A DNA stretch of 64,000 nucleotides from the NCBI RefSeq assembly GCF_013266735.1, contig NZ_JABSNU010000004.1:1-64000 (forward strand), read 5' to 3'. The DNA is from Pedobacter foliorum. Lineage in GTDB: Bacteria; Bacteroidota; Bacteroidia; Sphingobacteriales; Sphingobacteriaceae. The notes under the pieces are model-generated. The model saw only the letters and a list, made by a program, of their open reading frames with translations. It ran no database searches and was not told where the DNA came from. Both the position numbers and the translations under genes were made by a program. Position 1 is the first letter of the stretch. Each line of letters begins with the position of its first letter. Below are positions 5,954-14,316 of this stretch, piece after piece.

Positions 5954-8664
5954 TGTCTCCATTTATTTACTCGCTCAATTTTATTTTCAAACTCTGATGC
6001 TAATGATTTGATTCTAGATCTCAATAGAGTTTTTCTACCCTCTATGGTTCTGGCAAAAATAAGATCACAAGATCCAACAAGCTTTTCCCATTCATCTTTA
6101 AAATATACAGCAGAGGCTTTATTTCGGCTTAAAATTTCAGGAACTGTATGGTAATCTTTCTGCTTAAGAAAGCGCATAAATAACCCTTTTCTAACGATAA
6201 AGTATCGTGGATTATCAATCGGCGCCAGGATTTCCTGTAAAGCATTGATAAATGAAGACCTCTCAAAGGTAGAGCCTCCTTCAAGGTGACAAAGAACAGC
6301 TCCATTACTGTCCATTGAAGATACAACGTGTAGATTTGAATGTTCAGTTTTAATGATTCCAGTAGTGATTAGTCCGTTTAATAATGCCTCACCTATTTTT
6401 TGGATATCCTTTGAAATATCTCGGTATTTAATGTAGAGTCGGAGTGTTTTAAGGGCTAAACCACCATAGAGTAAAAAGCCGATAACCCCCATAATTTTAA
6501 GATAAGCGTAGACGTCGTTTGGCGATTTCATGTGCCTGAGTGAACGCAAAAATATTTCAAAAAACATAGAGAAACCAAAAGCGAGTGTCGCAATTAAATT
6601 GGCAATGGTTTTACGGAGGTATAATTGTTTTACAGCTTGGTAGGGCTGTTCTTCTAGAAAAGGAATTTTAATTTCCTCAACAAGTGAAATACCTTTTTCA
6701 AGTGCGTGATCCCATTGCATTTTGAGTGACTGACGATCTGTCGCAAGATGGATAGTTTCAAGATTTTTCTGATCAACTTCTCCGGCAAGACGGAATTGTT
6801 TGGGTATGTTTAAGCGGCTAGCTCCATTTTCAATTCCCCCTTCTTTTTTAAAGGAAACGCCTACAAAGCTCTTAAATCTTCTTTTTAAAAGTTTTATATC
6901 TTCTCCTCCCATGTCAGAAGTTGGGTCAAGACAGGCAAGGTGCCAAATGTTACCTGTTTTATCTATACATCCTCGATGTGTTCTGATCGCTCTGCCACGC
7001 ATTTGGTTAGAAGACACAAAAGAGCCAACAAAACTTGCCAGTATTAATGTGTTAATTGCTGGAGCATCCCATCCTTCACCTAATAAGGATTTTGTGCCGA
7101 TGAGTACCTCTATTTCCCCTTGCTGGAAAATATGTGTAATGACATGGACAACATCATGTTTTAATTGCTCAGTTTGTTCAATTAGTATGTAGTTGTCGTC
7201 GAATGGAACCGGATTACAATTAATGTTTTTGATATTGTATTTTGCGGCTAGCTTCTCAAATGCAGAGTATGCCGATTTAGGAATAATGACAATTGAGCCT
7301 GTAAGCACTCCAATTTTTATGTCTGTTTTATTTTCACGCCTTAACTTTTCAAAAATTGTGATAACTCCAATTTTGTTAAGTTCCAGGTTGTTTTCAGATG
7401 TGTTAACGTAAAATTCTTTTCTAATGAAATCCGATAGGATTACAAGCCTAAGTGCTGAACCTAACTGCTTGTACTCGAAATTAACAATTTGCTGTATAGC
7501 GGTTAACTTGTTAATGCTTGTAGTTAGGATGTTGGTGATTTGTTTGTTTTGAGACAGATTTATCTGTCGGTTCTCAATGGCGCCTTTTCTGCGTAGCTTG
7601 TGTTCCAGGTCTTTTTGATGTTCTACAAATGGTTTAAAATTTATAGGATCTTTAAATAGATAGAACTCCAAAAGGGTTTCAGCCCATTGGTAATCAAAAT
7701 CGGGAATTTTTAAACTTTTGTCGCCAATAATTTCAATGTGAGTTTCTGGGATTACTTGCCTATTAGCATTTAAATAAATAAGCGATGCAGAATAAAAAGG
7801 TAGATTCGTATATATCCATTCGAGATTATCGGTCGGATTAAGCCAAATAGGATGATTAGCTAAAGCAGTGATAATGGTCTCATCATTTTTTATGACTTCA
7901 AACAGATTTTCAATCCCTTTTCTAAATTCAATTATATGTTGGTTCTCTGTTGGGGAAGGAAGCGCATAGAAAATATAGTCCTGATGTGGGCAGAGATCCC
8001 CTTCTATAACCAATTCGGGAACTGAAATTTCTATGTCAACGGGGCCGTTTAACTCTGTATATCTTTGCCACTCCAAAGGTGTAACATCATAGGGGGGCGT
8101 AGCGGTAAGTCCTACAATAATAGGGTCAAGCGCTTCTTTAACTTTTGTTAATGTTTGCCACCATTCGTTTTTTAGGTGATGAGCTTCGTCTACAACTATA
8201 ACACCTACCTGTTGTTTTTTTAAACCTTGGACAATGTTGATTAGGTTTTTGTTGGAAGATTTAATGACTTCATTTTTATCTAAATCGTCTTCGCATTCCG
8301 ATTCTTCATCAATCGCTTTCAGATTGTTACAAGCAGCATACAGTCCTTGATAGGTAACTACAGTCAAAAATTTCGGATTATATATGTCTCGGGAAATCCA
8401 ATCCGGTGTAATATCTGTTTGTAGAAACAGTTCGCAAAATTTTTGGACCCACTGATTGCGGATAGCCGTAGTTGGCGCAAGAATTAAAGTGGGTTGGTTA
8501 ATTCTTAGTGCGACCTCCAAGCCTAATATAGTTTTACCTGAACCGGGTGGAGCAATGACGTGTAAATGCCGATCCTTTAAATATTCATCCAAGCTGTTTA
8601 GTACACGTTGCTGATATTTTCTCCAGGTGTACTTGAATTTTATGGGGTGCGGAAATTCTGTCAA
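5950..8664 (-). CDS. SF2 (DEAH) helicase with two C-terminal membrane segments
   Basis: 904 residues. The N-terminal ResIII-like half has Walker A GSGKT (41-45), DEAH box (159-162) and TATP motif III (187-190). The second RecA lobe has LGEGWDAP (528-535) and QMRGRAIR (554-561, motif VI). A roughly 200-residue insert separates the lobes. After the helicase core come two hydrophobic stretches (about 687-708 and 722-745), then a 150-residue C-terminal domain I do not recognise. A membrane-anchored helicase is unusual. It is convergent with the mobilization genes and divergent from a dioxygenase gene 64 bp away. As cargo of a mobile element, an anti-phage role is plausible but not shown. Confidence 0.85.
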   Translation of the reverse strand: MTEFPHPIKFKYTWRKYQQRVLNSLDEYLKDRHLHVIAPPGSGKTILGLEVALRINQPTLILAPTTAIRNQWVQKFCELFLQTDITPDWISRDIYNPKFLTVVTYQGLYAACNNLKAIDEESECEDDLDKNEVIKSSNKNLINIVQGLKKQQVGVIVVDEAHHLKNEWWQTLTKVKEALDPIIVGLTATPPYDVTPLEWQRYTELNGPVDIEISVPELVIEGDLCPHQDYIFYALPSPTENQHIIEFRKGIENLFEVIKNDETIITALANHPIWLNPTDNLEWIYTNLPFYSASLIYLNANRQVIPETHIEIIGDKSLKIPDFDYQWAETLLEFYLFKDPINFKPFVEHQKDLEHKLRRKGAIENRQINLSQNKQITNILTTSINKLTAIQQIVNFEYKQLGSALRLVILSDFIRKEFYVNTSENNLELNKIGVITIFEKLRRENKTDIKIGVLTGSIVIIPKSAYSAFEKLAAKYNIKNINCNPVPFDDNYILIEQTEQLKHDVVHVITHIFQQGEIEVLIGTKSLLGEGWDAPAINTLILASFVGSFVSSNQMRGRAIRTHRGCIDKTGNIWHLACLDPTSDMGGEDIKLLKRRFKSFVGVSFKKEGGIENGASRLNIPKQFRLAGEVDQKNLETIHLATDRQSLKMQWDHALEKGISLVEEIKIPFLEEQPYQAVKQLYLRKTIANLIATLAFGFSMFFEIFLRSLRHMKSPNDVYAYLKIMGVIGFLLYGGLALKTLRLYIKYRDISKDIQKIGEALLNGLITTGIIKTEHSNLHVVSSMDSNGAVLCHLEGGSTFERSSFINALQEILAPIDNPRYFIVRKGLFMRFLKQKDYHTVPEILSRNKASAVYFKDEWEKLVGSCDLIFARTIEGRKTLLRSRIKSLASEFENKIERVNKWRH

Positions 8665-8728
8665 TTCGAAAGCTTAAAATTTAAAGCTACAAGTTAACAA
8701 TTTCAATCATATCAGTATCTTCGTTTTG

Positions 8729-9451
8729 ATGATAAATCTTGACTTTTATAAATCACAATTAGAAAGTAGCGGTTTTACTACAATAGACCATATCTTTTCG
8801 AATGAGCAGATTGAACGGATGCTAAAACTGATCAGCCAGGTGGATACGTCGAAAGGGACATTCAGAAAATCTATTGACCTATTTGCAATCAGGCAATTTT
8901 TAAAAGAAGTACCTGAAATAGATAAGCTAATTCTTAATGATGAATTTAAGCTGTTCATTCATGGTCTTTTTGGTTCAGATTACTTTATTGTAAAATCTAT
9001 TTATTTCGATAAGCCGGAACAATCTAACTGGTTCGTTTCCTATCATCAGGATTTGACAATATCGGTGGACAGAAAGGTAGAGCTTGATGATTACAGTAAG
9101 TGGACTGTTAAACAAAATCAATTTTCAGTTCAGCCACCTTTGGATGTCTTAAAGCAGATATATACCGTTCGTATTCATCTTGATGATACGGATGAAAATA
9201 ATGGAGCGTTAAAAGTTGTTCCTGGCTCTCATTTAAAAGATGTCTTTAGACCTCAAGATATCGATTGGTCAAAGGAAACCGAACATATTTGTGCCGTTCC
9301 TAAAGGTGGAGTAATGATCATGAAGCCGTTATTGTTGCATAGCTCTAGTCGTACTACCAATAATAATAAACGGAGAGTGATCCACATTGAGTTTTGTAAT
9401 CAAGAGCTGCATGAGGAATTAAAATGGGTAGAACGAATAAACTTTCTGTAA
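8729..9451 (+). CDS. PhyH-like Fe(II)/2-oxoglutarate-dependent dioxygenase
   Basis: 240 residues with a double-stranded beta-helix fold of the phytanoyl-CoA dioxygenase family. The metal triad is visible as H106-x-D108 (YHQDLT) and H204 (LLHSSSR), with a downstream arginine region (about 212-214, RR) for 2-oxoglutarate. PVVPGSH-like text (KVVPGSHLKD) is also typical. Such enzymes hydroxylate small molecules, and relatives modify nucleobases or peptides; the substrate here is unknown. It is divergent from the helicase, sharing a 64-bp intergenic region. ATG 8729 is chosen over an in-frame TTG one codon earlier. Confidence 0.85.
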   Translation: MINLDFYKSQLESSGFTTIDHIFSNEQIERMLKLISQVDTSKGTFRKSIDLFAIRQFLKEVPEIDKLILNDEFKLFIHGLFGSDYFIVKSIYFDKPEQSNWFVSYHQDLTISVDRKVELDDYSKWTVKQNQFSVQPPLDVLKQIYTVRIHLDDTDENNGALKVVPGSHLKDVFRPQDIDWSKETEHICAVPKGGVMIMKPLLLHSSSRTTNNNKRRVIHIEFCNQELHEELKWVERINFL

Positions 9452-9474
9452 TGCCCCACGCTCATTTGCGGCCT

Positions 9475-9495
9475 GCGAAAACCGGAGGTTTTCGC
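9475..9495. terminator. Perfect hairpin between convergent genes, likely bidirectional terminator
   Basis: GCGAAAACC (9475-9483) pairs with GGTTTTCGC (9487-9495) around GGA. It lies in the 52-bp gap between the convergent dioxygenase and lipoprotein genes. It lacks a strong T run, so efficiency is uncertain. Confidence 0.6.
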
Positions 9496-9503
9496 TTTGG
9501 GGT

Positions 9504-10298
9504 TTACGGAGTTAATGCTCCAGTTTTTTCAGTCCATAGATATTTACTATCATACTTCTGATTGTCTTTCACTGTTTTGTATTTAATGTCCTCTCTGTTA
9601 TCGACAAGATAATATTGAATTAGGTCGTGATATTGTTCATTAGAATAAAAAATGAGCGAATTGTTTTTATCCCAGGTCCCATACAAGATGTAGTCAGAGG
9701 TATTATCGGCTATGAAGTAATTTCCATATTTCGGTATTTCTCCTCCTTTTGGAATTACAGAAATATGGATGAAATTTAAATTATTGTCATCTTTTAAATA
9801 CCTGTATGCAACTAATTCGTGTTTCCCATTGGGAGAGGTTTCTCTATGCTCAATTTGTAAATGATAATCCGATCCTATATAATCTAAGGGGGAAACCTTT
9901 ACAGATACATCATTTATTTTTGTGTCTGTAATTTTTATTCTCTCACCTGACCTTATGGAAGGTATTATATCGACTTTTGCAGATATAGTTTTGTTGTCGA
10001 CCCACTTTGTATAAATAAGGGTGTTCGGAAGAGAGAACGGTCTTAAATCTTTAGTTGTATCAGCTGTTTTCAGTATCGCAGTTCCTGCTTGACCATATCC
10101 GAAGGCACCTTGGTCAATACTATAATTAATTAAAATCATTGAACTGTCCGGGGAAAGTTCTCTGTAATTTTCGACAAAATCCTGGTCAGCCATAATTACA
10201 CTTTCCTTTCTGTCATACAGAGAGCAGGAAGATAAAGATATTAGTATTAGGAATATAGTTTTCAAGTTTGGGAGTAAACATCTTCGATTATTGTTCAT
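9504..10298 (-). CDS. Hypothetical lipoprotein
   Basis: 264 residues. The N-terminus has a basic n-region, a hydrophobic stretch and a lipobox ending in SLSSC (Cys near residue 26), so it should be a lipoprotein. The rest is beta-rich with no motif I recognise. Its ATG is directly adjacent to the stop codon of the upstream gene, so the two are co-transcribed and translationally coupled. The pairing of a lipoprotein with a cytosolic-looking protein could be an effector/immunity or stress module, but no evidence decides. Confidence 0.6.
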   Translation of the reverse strand: MNNNRRCLLPNLKTIFLILISLSSCSLYDRKESVIMADQDFVENYRELSPDSSMILINYSIDQGAFGYGQAGTAILKTADTTKDLRPFSLPNTLIYTKWVDNKTISAKVDIIPSIRSGERIKITDTKINDVSVKVSPLDYIGSDYHLQIEHRETSPNGKHELVAYRYLKDDNNLNFIHISVIPKGGEIPKYGNYFIADNTSDYILYGTWDKNNSLIFYSNEQYHDLIQYYLVDNREDIKYKTVKDNQKYDSKYLWTEKTGALTP

Positions 10299-10883
10299 TT
10301 ATAATAGGTTAGATGTTTTGGAGTTTCTACCCATTGTTTTATGTCTCCAAATCGCAATGACATTACAATCTGCATGGTGTTCGTTTGGATTATTTTCCAG
10401 CAACCTCTTCTTAATCGCGTAAGCTTTTTCGAATTCTGATATTAAACCAACATCATTGATATCAGAAGGTAAAAAGGTCTCATCAAAGCCTCCACAGTTC
10501 GTTAAGGCACTAGTATCATAGGATTGATCTAATAAATCATACCCCATGAATTCAAAATATTCAATAGTTATTGAGTTACACTCTTTTGTTGGTTCTTGCG
10601 TTACGGTTAAAAGATTGAATATTGGCGTTTGCGGCATTCTCTTTATGACATAATCTAAATCGGTAAAGCATCCTGTTTCATAAAGGCGGTTAGTAACAAT
10701 ATGATCCCAATCCTCGGCATTATTGCGATCAGGCTCCACTAAAAGTTCGTTAAGCATCATGTCTAGAGATACAACTTCTTTAAGTTGTGATAGCTTGCTC
10801 CATTCAATATACTTTTTCCATGACATACCATCTCGGTCATAGTACTTATCATAAGTTCCCCGAGCGGTGTACCAGAATTTCAT
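10299..10883 (-). CDS. Hypothetical protein, operon partner of the lipoprotein
   Basis: 194 residues, no signal peptide, no membrane segment and no recognised domain. Composition is acidic and aromatic-rich (FWYTARGTYDKYYDRDG at the start), as in immunity-like proteins, but that is only an impression. A WRHK and two Cys/His-containing segments (near 127 and 172-176) are visible. It is first in a two-gene operon, with its stop codon abutting the lipoprotein start. It is divergent from the TPR gene at 10967. Confidence 0.55.
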   Translation of the reverse strand: MKFWYTARGTYDKYYDRDGMSWKKYIEWSKLSQLKEVVSLDMMLNELLVEPDRNNAEDWDHIVTNRLYETGCFTDLDYVIKRMPQTPIFNLLTVTQEPTKECNSITIEYFEFMGYDLLDQSYDTSALTNCGGFDETFLPSDINDVGLISEFEKAYAIKKRLLENNPNEHHADCNVIAIWRHKTMGRNSKTSNLL

Positions 10884-10933
10884 TTTTGAGAGTTTATCAT
10901 ATGTTGCAAGTTAATTATTTTTCGATGTATATT

Positions 10934-10941
10934 TATATTTG
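10934..10941 (+). promoter_or_regulatory. -7 box for the TPR/DUF4262 operon
   Basis: TATATTTG matches TAnnTTTG and lies 25 bp before the TPR start codon. No good -33 element is seen at the expected distance. Confidence 0.45.
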
Positions 10942-10966
10942 TTAGATTGATGCCTGACAGACATAT

Positions 10967-11611
10967 ATGATAGATTGGTACCGAAGGAAGACCTGGACAA
11001 ACAAAGACGAAGAGGAATTTTTTGCTAAGCTTAAACGGGCAAGAGTCGAGGGACGTGCTCAATACCTAAAAATTCAAGCGATTGAATTGGTTGAAACTAA
11101 GGAAAAACATTTGTTAGATATTGCGGAGGCCTTATTGAACAAGGTTTTGACGGAATATCCCGAAAGTAAGATCGAAACAAGTTCGGTTTTACATACGCTG
11201 GGGGATATTTACAGATTGAGAGCAAATTATGAAAAGGCCTTGGAGTATTATGGTCAGTCACTGGATTTCGAAAAAGTTTTTCCGAAGGTCATTACGACAT
11301 CTTACTTGGATTTTTCTGAATTAGTGGTTAAAACAGCCAGTGCAAATCTTTATAATTTTACAGAAGCTTTGTTAGAAGACAAACTTGCGGAACAACTATT
11401 TCCGGTTGCAAAGTATAAAATGTGTTCGATATTGTCCATTATTAACCATGAAAAAGGCAATTTGGTCAAAGCAAAATACTACCATGACTTAGCGGAAGAA
11501 AATGCTAATGCTGAAACATCAGGTTTGCGTTATCATAAACACTTAGGTGTTGTGGTGAAACGTGACAGCTGGTTGGACAAGATGATGGGAAGGAACATTT
11601 CATTTTTGTAA
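10967..11611 (+). CDS. Tetratricopeptide-repeat protein
   Basis: 214 residues beginning MIDWYRRKTWTNKDEEEFFAKLKRAR. TPR-like helices are visible: TLGDIYRLRANYEKALEYY (about 79-97) fits the TPR consensus, and the rest is helical. It is cytosolic, with no signal peptide. Similar proteins (WYR-x-K-T-W-T-start, ending in KDSWLDKM) are widespread in Bacteroidota and of unknown function. The gene is followed 1 bp later by a DUF4262 gene, so the two form an operon. Confidence 0.72.
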   Translation: MIDWYRRKTWTNKDEEEFFAKLKRARVEGRAQYLKIQAIELVETKEKHLLDIAEALLNKVLTEYPESKIETSSVLHTLGDIYRLRANYEKALEYYGQSLDFEKVFPKVITTSYLDFSELVVKTASANLYNFTEALLEDKLAEQLFPVAKYKMCSILSIINHEKGNLVKAKYYHDLAEENANAETSGLRYHKHLGVVVKRDSWLDKMMGRNISFL

Positions 11612-11612
11612 C

Positions 11613-12371
11613 ATGAAAGCAGAACAAATGCACAGCTGTAGGGATAATCAAAGAACAGTATCTGACATTGAGAAATTTGGTCTATCTGTTATCCTTATTC
11701 AAGCGACAGATTATTTGCCATCTTTTGCATACAGTATTGGTCTTTGGCAAAAATTTGGTCATCCTGAAATTCTCTGCTTTGGATTAAGTGTAGAAATTTT
11801 GCATGGCCTAATAAATGATGTTGCGGAAATGGTAAAAAATGGCGGAACTATTGAAACAGGCAAACAATATAATGATTTTTTTGAAAGTGGTACTACGGAA
11901 TTTGTAAATGTTGACCTCCGAAACCTGCCTGACTATTTTGGAACTGCAATTGATTTTTATGGCTCGAGTGATTTTTCTGCTCTTCAACTTGTTTGGACTG
12001 ACAGAAATAATAAATTTCCATGGAACGAGGGATTTGAAAAGGAATATCTCTATAAACAACCGCTCCTTGACAGGAATGCTGAATTTAAATTTATAGAGGT
12101 TGCGAACTTAGGAGTATTCACTACACGACAATGGCTTGAAGAACAAAAACCTATTCTGCACGTTGTCCACGATGTGGATGGAGATTGGCAGTTTCTTACA
12201 GGAGATCAAATGCCAGAAGATATAAAAATTGTGGCATTGAAGGAATTGGTTTTTAGAGACCTGACTTTGAATCAAATTTTTGATCTCGAATATGGGGAGG
12301 AAGCAAAAAGAGATTTTGTAGGAGGGCAATGGACACGGGGTGAGGTTGAAAATAGTAATGATGAGGAATAA
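11613..12371 (+). CDS. DUF4262 domain protein
   Basis: 252 residues. The region about 10-150 (IEKFGLSVILIQATDYLPSF, YSIGLWQKFGHPEILCFGL) is characteristic of DUF4262, a family of unknown function. The C-terminal part contains a second conserved-looking block around HVVHDVDGDWQFL (about 181-193). No catalytic motif is evident. It is the last gene before the element's right end, co-transcribed with the TPR gene. Confidence 0.78.
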   Translation: MKAEQMHSCRDNQRTVSDIEKFGLSVILIQATDYLPSFAYSIGLWQKFGHPEILCFGLSVEILHGLINDVAEMVKNGGTIETGKQYNDFFESGTTEFVNVDLRNLPDYFGTAIDFYGSSDFSALQLVWTDRNNKFPWNEGFEKEYLYKQPLLDRNAEFKFIEVANLGVFTTRQWLEEQKPILHVVHDVDGDWQFLTGDQMPEDIKIVALKELVFRDLTLNQIFDLEYGEEAKRDFVGGQWTRGEVENSNDEE

Positions 12372-12451
12372 TGAATGTTTTTTTACTCTAATTGATAGAA
12401 AATAGCGATATTCGTGCATATAGCGTTTGCCGATATATGGTAATTTGAAAT

Positions 12452-12470
12452 CGTGAGTAATTCAGGGAGT
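12452..12470 (+). repeat. Right-end copy of the arm-site motif
   Basis: CGTGAGTAATTCAGGGAGT matches the left-end block 650-668 in 18 of 19 positions and in the same orientation. It lies about 50 bp inside the right attachment repeat. Confidence 0.65.
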
Positions 12471-12518
12471 TTTTACTGAAGAACTTGTAAAATATTGATT
12501 TAAAGGTTGTTTTGGGCT

Positions 12519-12545
12519 CGGGTTCGAGTCCCGTCCGGTCCGCAA
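12519..12545 (+). repeat. Attachment-site direct repeat, far end (tRNA-Asp 3' fragment)
   Basis: A 27-bp exact copy of 523-549. Only the T arm and 3' acceptor strand of tRNA-Asp are present, with no 5' half upstream, so it is not a tRNA gene. It is the original chromosomal 3' end left behind by integration. Confidence 0.92.
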
Positions 12546-12571
12546 AAGCCACTCAGTCGAGTGGCTTTTTT
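12544..12571 (+). terminator. Original terminator of tRNA-Asp, displaced by the element
   Basis: AGCCACTC (12547-12554) pairs with GAGTGGCT (12559-12566) around AGTC, followed by six T. Its place just after the tRNA fragment fits the pre-integration tRNA terminator. Confidence 0.85.
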
Positions 12572-12729
12572 GTTTAAAGACAAACTTCCATCGGATAATT
12601 CATGTATTTAGCCTTTTAGTCTATTCATTTTATTGAATATCTCCTTTAATTTAGCAGAACCTAAACTGTTAAAACCTAACCAATTATTAAACCTTTTACG
12701 TCAGCTATCACTGACAGATTGTAAAATTT

Positions 12730-14223
12730 ATGAAGAAATATGTACTTATCACATTCCTAATGGCTTTAGCTGTTAATTGCTGTGTTGCCCAACTATTGAT
12801 TCCGGCTACGAAACCTAATTCGGCACAGCAAGCTATGATTAAAAGAGGCTATGGCATGTTTATCCATTTCGGTATTAACACATTTAATAATACTGAATGG
12901 TCTGATGGTACTTTGCCATTGGAGAGTTATAATCCTACAAATCTTGACCCTGATCAATGGGTACTTACTGCAAAAAAAGCAGGATTCCGTTATGTTTTGC
13001 TAACCACGAAACACCACGACGGATTCTGCCTATGGGATAGTAAGTATACAACTTACGACGTGGCCTCCTCTCCAGTAAAAATGGACGTTGTAAAGGCTGT
13101 ATCAGATGCCTGTAAGAAGTATGGGATTCAATTTGCTGTTTATTATTCCCTGTGGGATAGGAAAGAACCTTCTTACAAGGATAAAGATCCACAAAAGTAT
13201 GTTGACTACATGCTTAATCAATTGACTGAGTTGTTTACAAACTATGGTACAATTGGTGAGTTGTGGCTGGATGGTGGATGGGATAAAAAACCATCAGACT
13301 GGGGCGTTGATCAGATTTATAGCTTAGTTAAAAAGTATAATCCTAACTGTGCGGTAAGTGTTAACCATACCATCGTAAATGAAGAGGGAAAGCGTAATTA
13401 TACACCTCCAGCTAATATGACAGAAGATAATAAGTACTTCTTTCAGTATTTCCCCTCAGATTTTCGTTTGTGGGATCCTGAGTTAGCAGCTAAGTCTGAT
13501 AAGAAGCAATATTTGCATGATGGGAATTCGTATTACCTACCTTTTGAACATACTATTTGCATCAGCAAACGATTAAATTGGTTCGAGAAGACAGAACCAT
13601 TGCCAACAAGAGATTTAGATGAGTTGGAGGAGTTGTTTTACTGGTGTACAGATAATGACAATTGTCTGGTGATGAATGTACCACCAGATCAAACTGGACG
13701 CATAAGGGAATATGTAGCTAATACGGCTCTAGAATTGGGTAAGAGACTTGATCTATCATTAAATAAGTCCTTGCCTAAAAATGGCAAGTTTATTTCGATG
13801 AATAGGCCGGTTGTAGCAACCAGTGTTTGGGATGATAAAAACGATCAATATGCAGGCAATGCAATTAATGATGGCAAAATGAAGAGCCGCTGGGCTGCTA
13901 AAGATACATTGGCCTCTGTGGAGATGGAGTTAAATCCTTCGGAGTCGTTTAATAAGATCAGCATATTTGAGTATCAGGATACAAAAAACTTACCTGATGG
14001 ATTTTCTCAGATAAGAGTACCGCGTATACAGCAGTATAGTGTCGATATTATGCAAAATGGACAGTGGCAAACCATTTATCTTTCTGATGAGCCTATGGGC
14101 GACTGTAAGGTGATTAAACTACCGTTAAGCTATAATGCCAATAAGTTGAGACTTAAGGTACTCAAGGCAACTGCTCCGCCTTCAATTTATGAGTTGAATG
14201 TGATCAATATGCCGAAAAAATAA
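12730..14223 (+). CDS. GH29 alpha-L-fucosidase
   Basis: 497 residues with an N-terminal signal peptide (hydrophobic segment to about residue 20). The GH29 TIM barrel occupies about 25-350. KHHDGF (H95, H96, D97) and the nucleophile motif ELWLDGGW with D181 are clear. Residues about 350-497 form a beta domain resembling an F5/8 type C carbohydrate-binding module. The enzyme releases terminal L-fucose from glycans in the periplasm. It stands alone between its terminator and the mobile element, upstream of the SusCD locus, and fits a host-like or mucin-like glycoprotein substrate. Linkage preference cannot be read from the sequence. Confidence 0.92.
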   Translation: MKKYVLITFLMALAVNCCVAQLLIPATKPNSAQQAMIKRGYGMFIHFGINTFNNTEWSDGTLPLESYNPTNLDPDQWVLTAKKAGFRYVLLTTKHHDGFCLWDSKYTTYDVASSPVKMDVVKAVSDACKKYGIQFAVYYSLWDRKEPSYKDKDPQKYVDYMLNQLTELFTNYGTIGELWLDGGWDKKPSDWGVDQIYSLVKKYNPNCAVSVNHTIVNEEGKRNYTPPANMTEDNKYFFQYFPSDFRLWDPELAAKSDKKQYLHDGNSYYLPFEHTICISKRLNWFEKTEPLPTRDLDELEELFYWCTDNDNCLVMNVPPDQTGRIREYVANTALELGKRLDLSLNKSLPKNGKFISMNRPVVATSVWDDKNDQYAGNAINDGKMKSRWAAKDTLASVEMELNPSESFNKISIFEYQDTKNLPDGFSQIRVPRIQQYSVDIMQNGQWQTIYLSDEPMGDCKVIKLPLSYNANKLRLKVLKATAPPSIYELNVINMPKK

Positions 14224-14264
14224 TCCTGTTGGATAGGAGCATCATTAGCTTCTAAGTGGTAATT

Positions 14265-14316
14265 AAAATGGTGAGAATGAGTCAAATTTGTATGACGATT
14301 TCTCGCCATTTTTTTT
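14265..14316 (+). terminator. Terminator after the fucosidase gene
   Basis: AAAATGGTGAGAA (14265-14277) pairs with the TTCTCGCCATTTT block starting near 14300 (one G-U pair), followed by a T run. The 22-nt loop is long. Confidence 0.75.

Larger units (their letters stand above)
523..12545 (+). mobile_element. Integrative mobilizable element in tRNA-Asp (about 12 kb)
   Basis: Seen: a 27-bp perfect direct repeat at 523-549 (tRNA 3' end plus CAA) and 12519-12545, a tyrosine recombinase just inside the tRNA end and reading away from it, an excisionase-like HTH gene, a BtgA-like/DUF5712 mobilization pair, a toxin-antitoxin pair and accessory genes. Known: many integrative elements use tRNA 3' ends and leave exactly this arrangement. 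Inferred: with no coupling protein or type IV secretion genes it must borrow a helper's mating pore, so it is an IME rather than an ICE. One core copy plus the interior is 11,996 bp (523-12518). Confidence 0.9.

Noticed and set aside
6800..7411. Two + strand frames inside the helicase gene
   Set aside because: Antisense shadows of a clearly conserved helicase.
12519..12545. Second tRNA-Asp gene
   Set aside because: Only the 3' end is present; there is no D arm or anticodon arm upstream. It is the attachment repeat.
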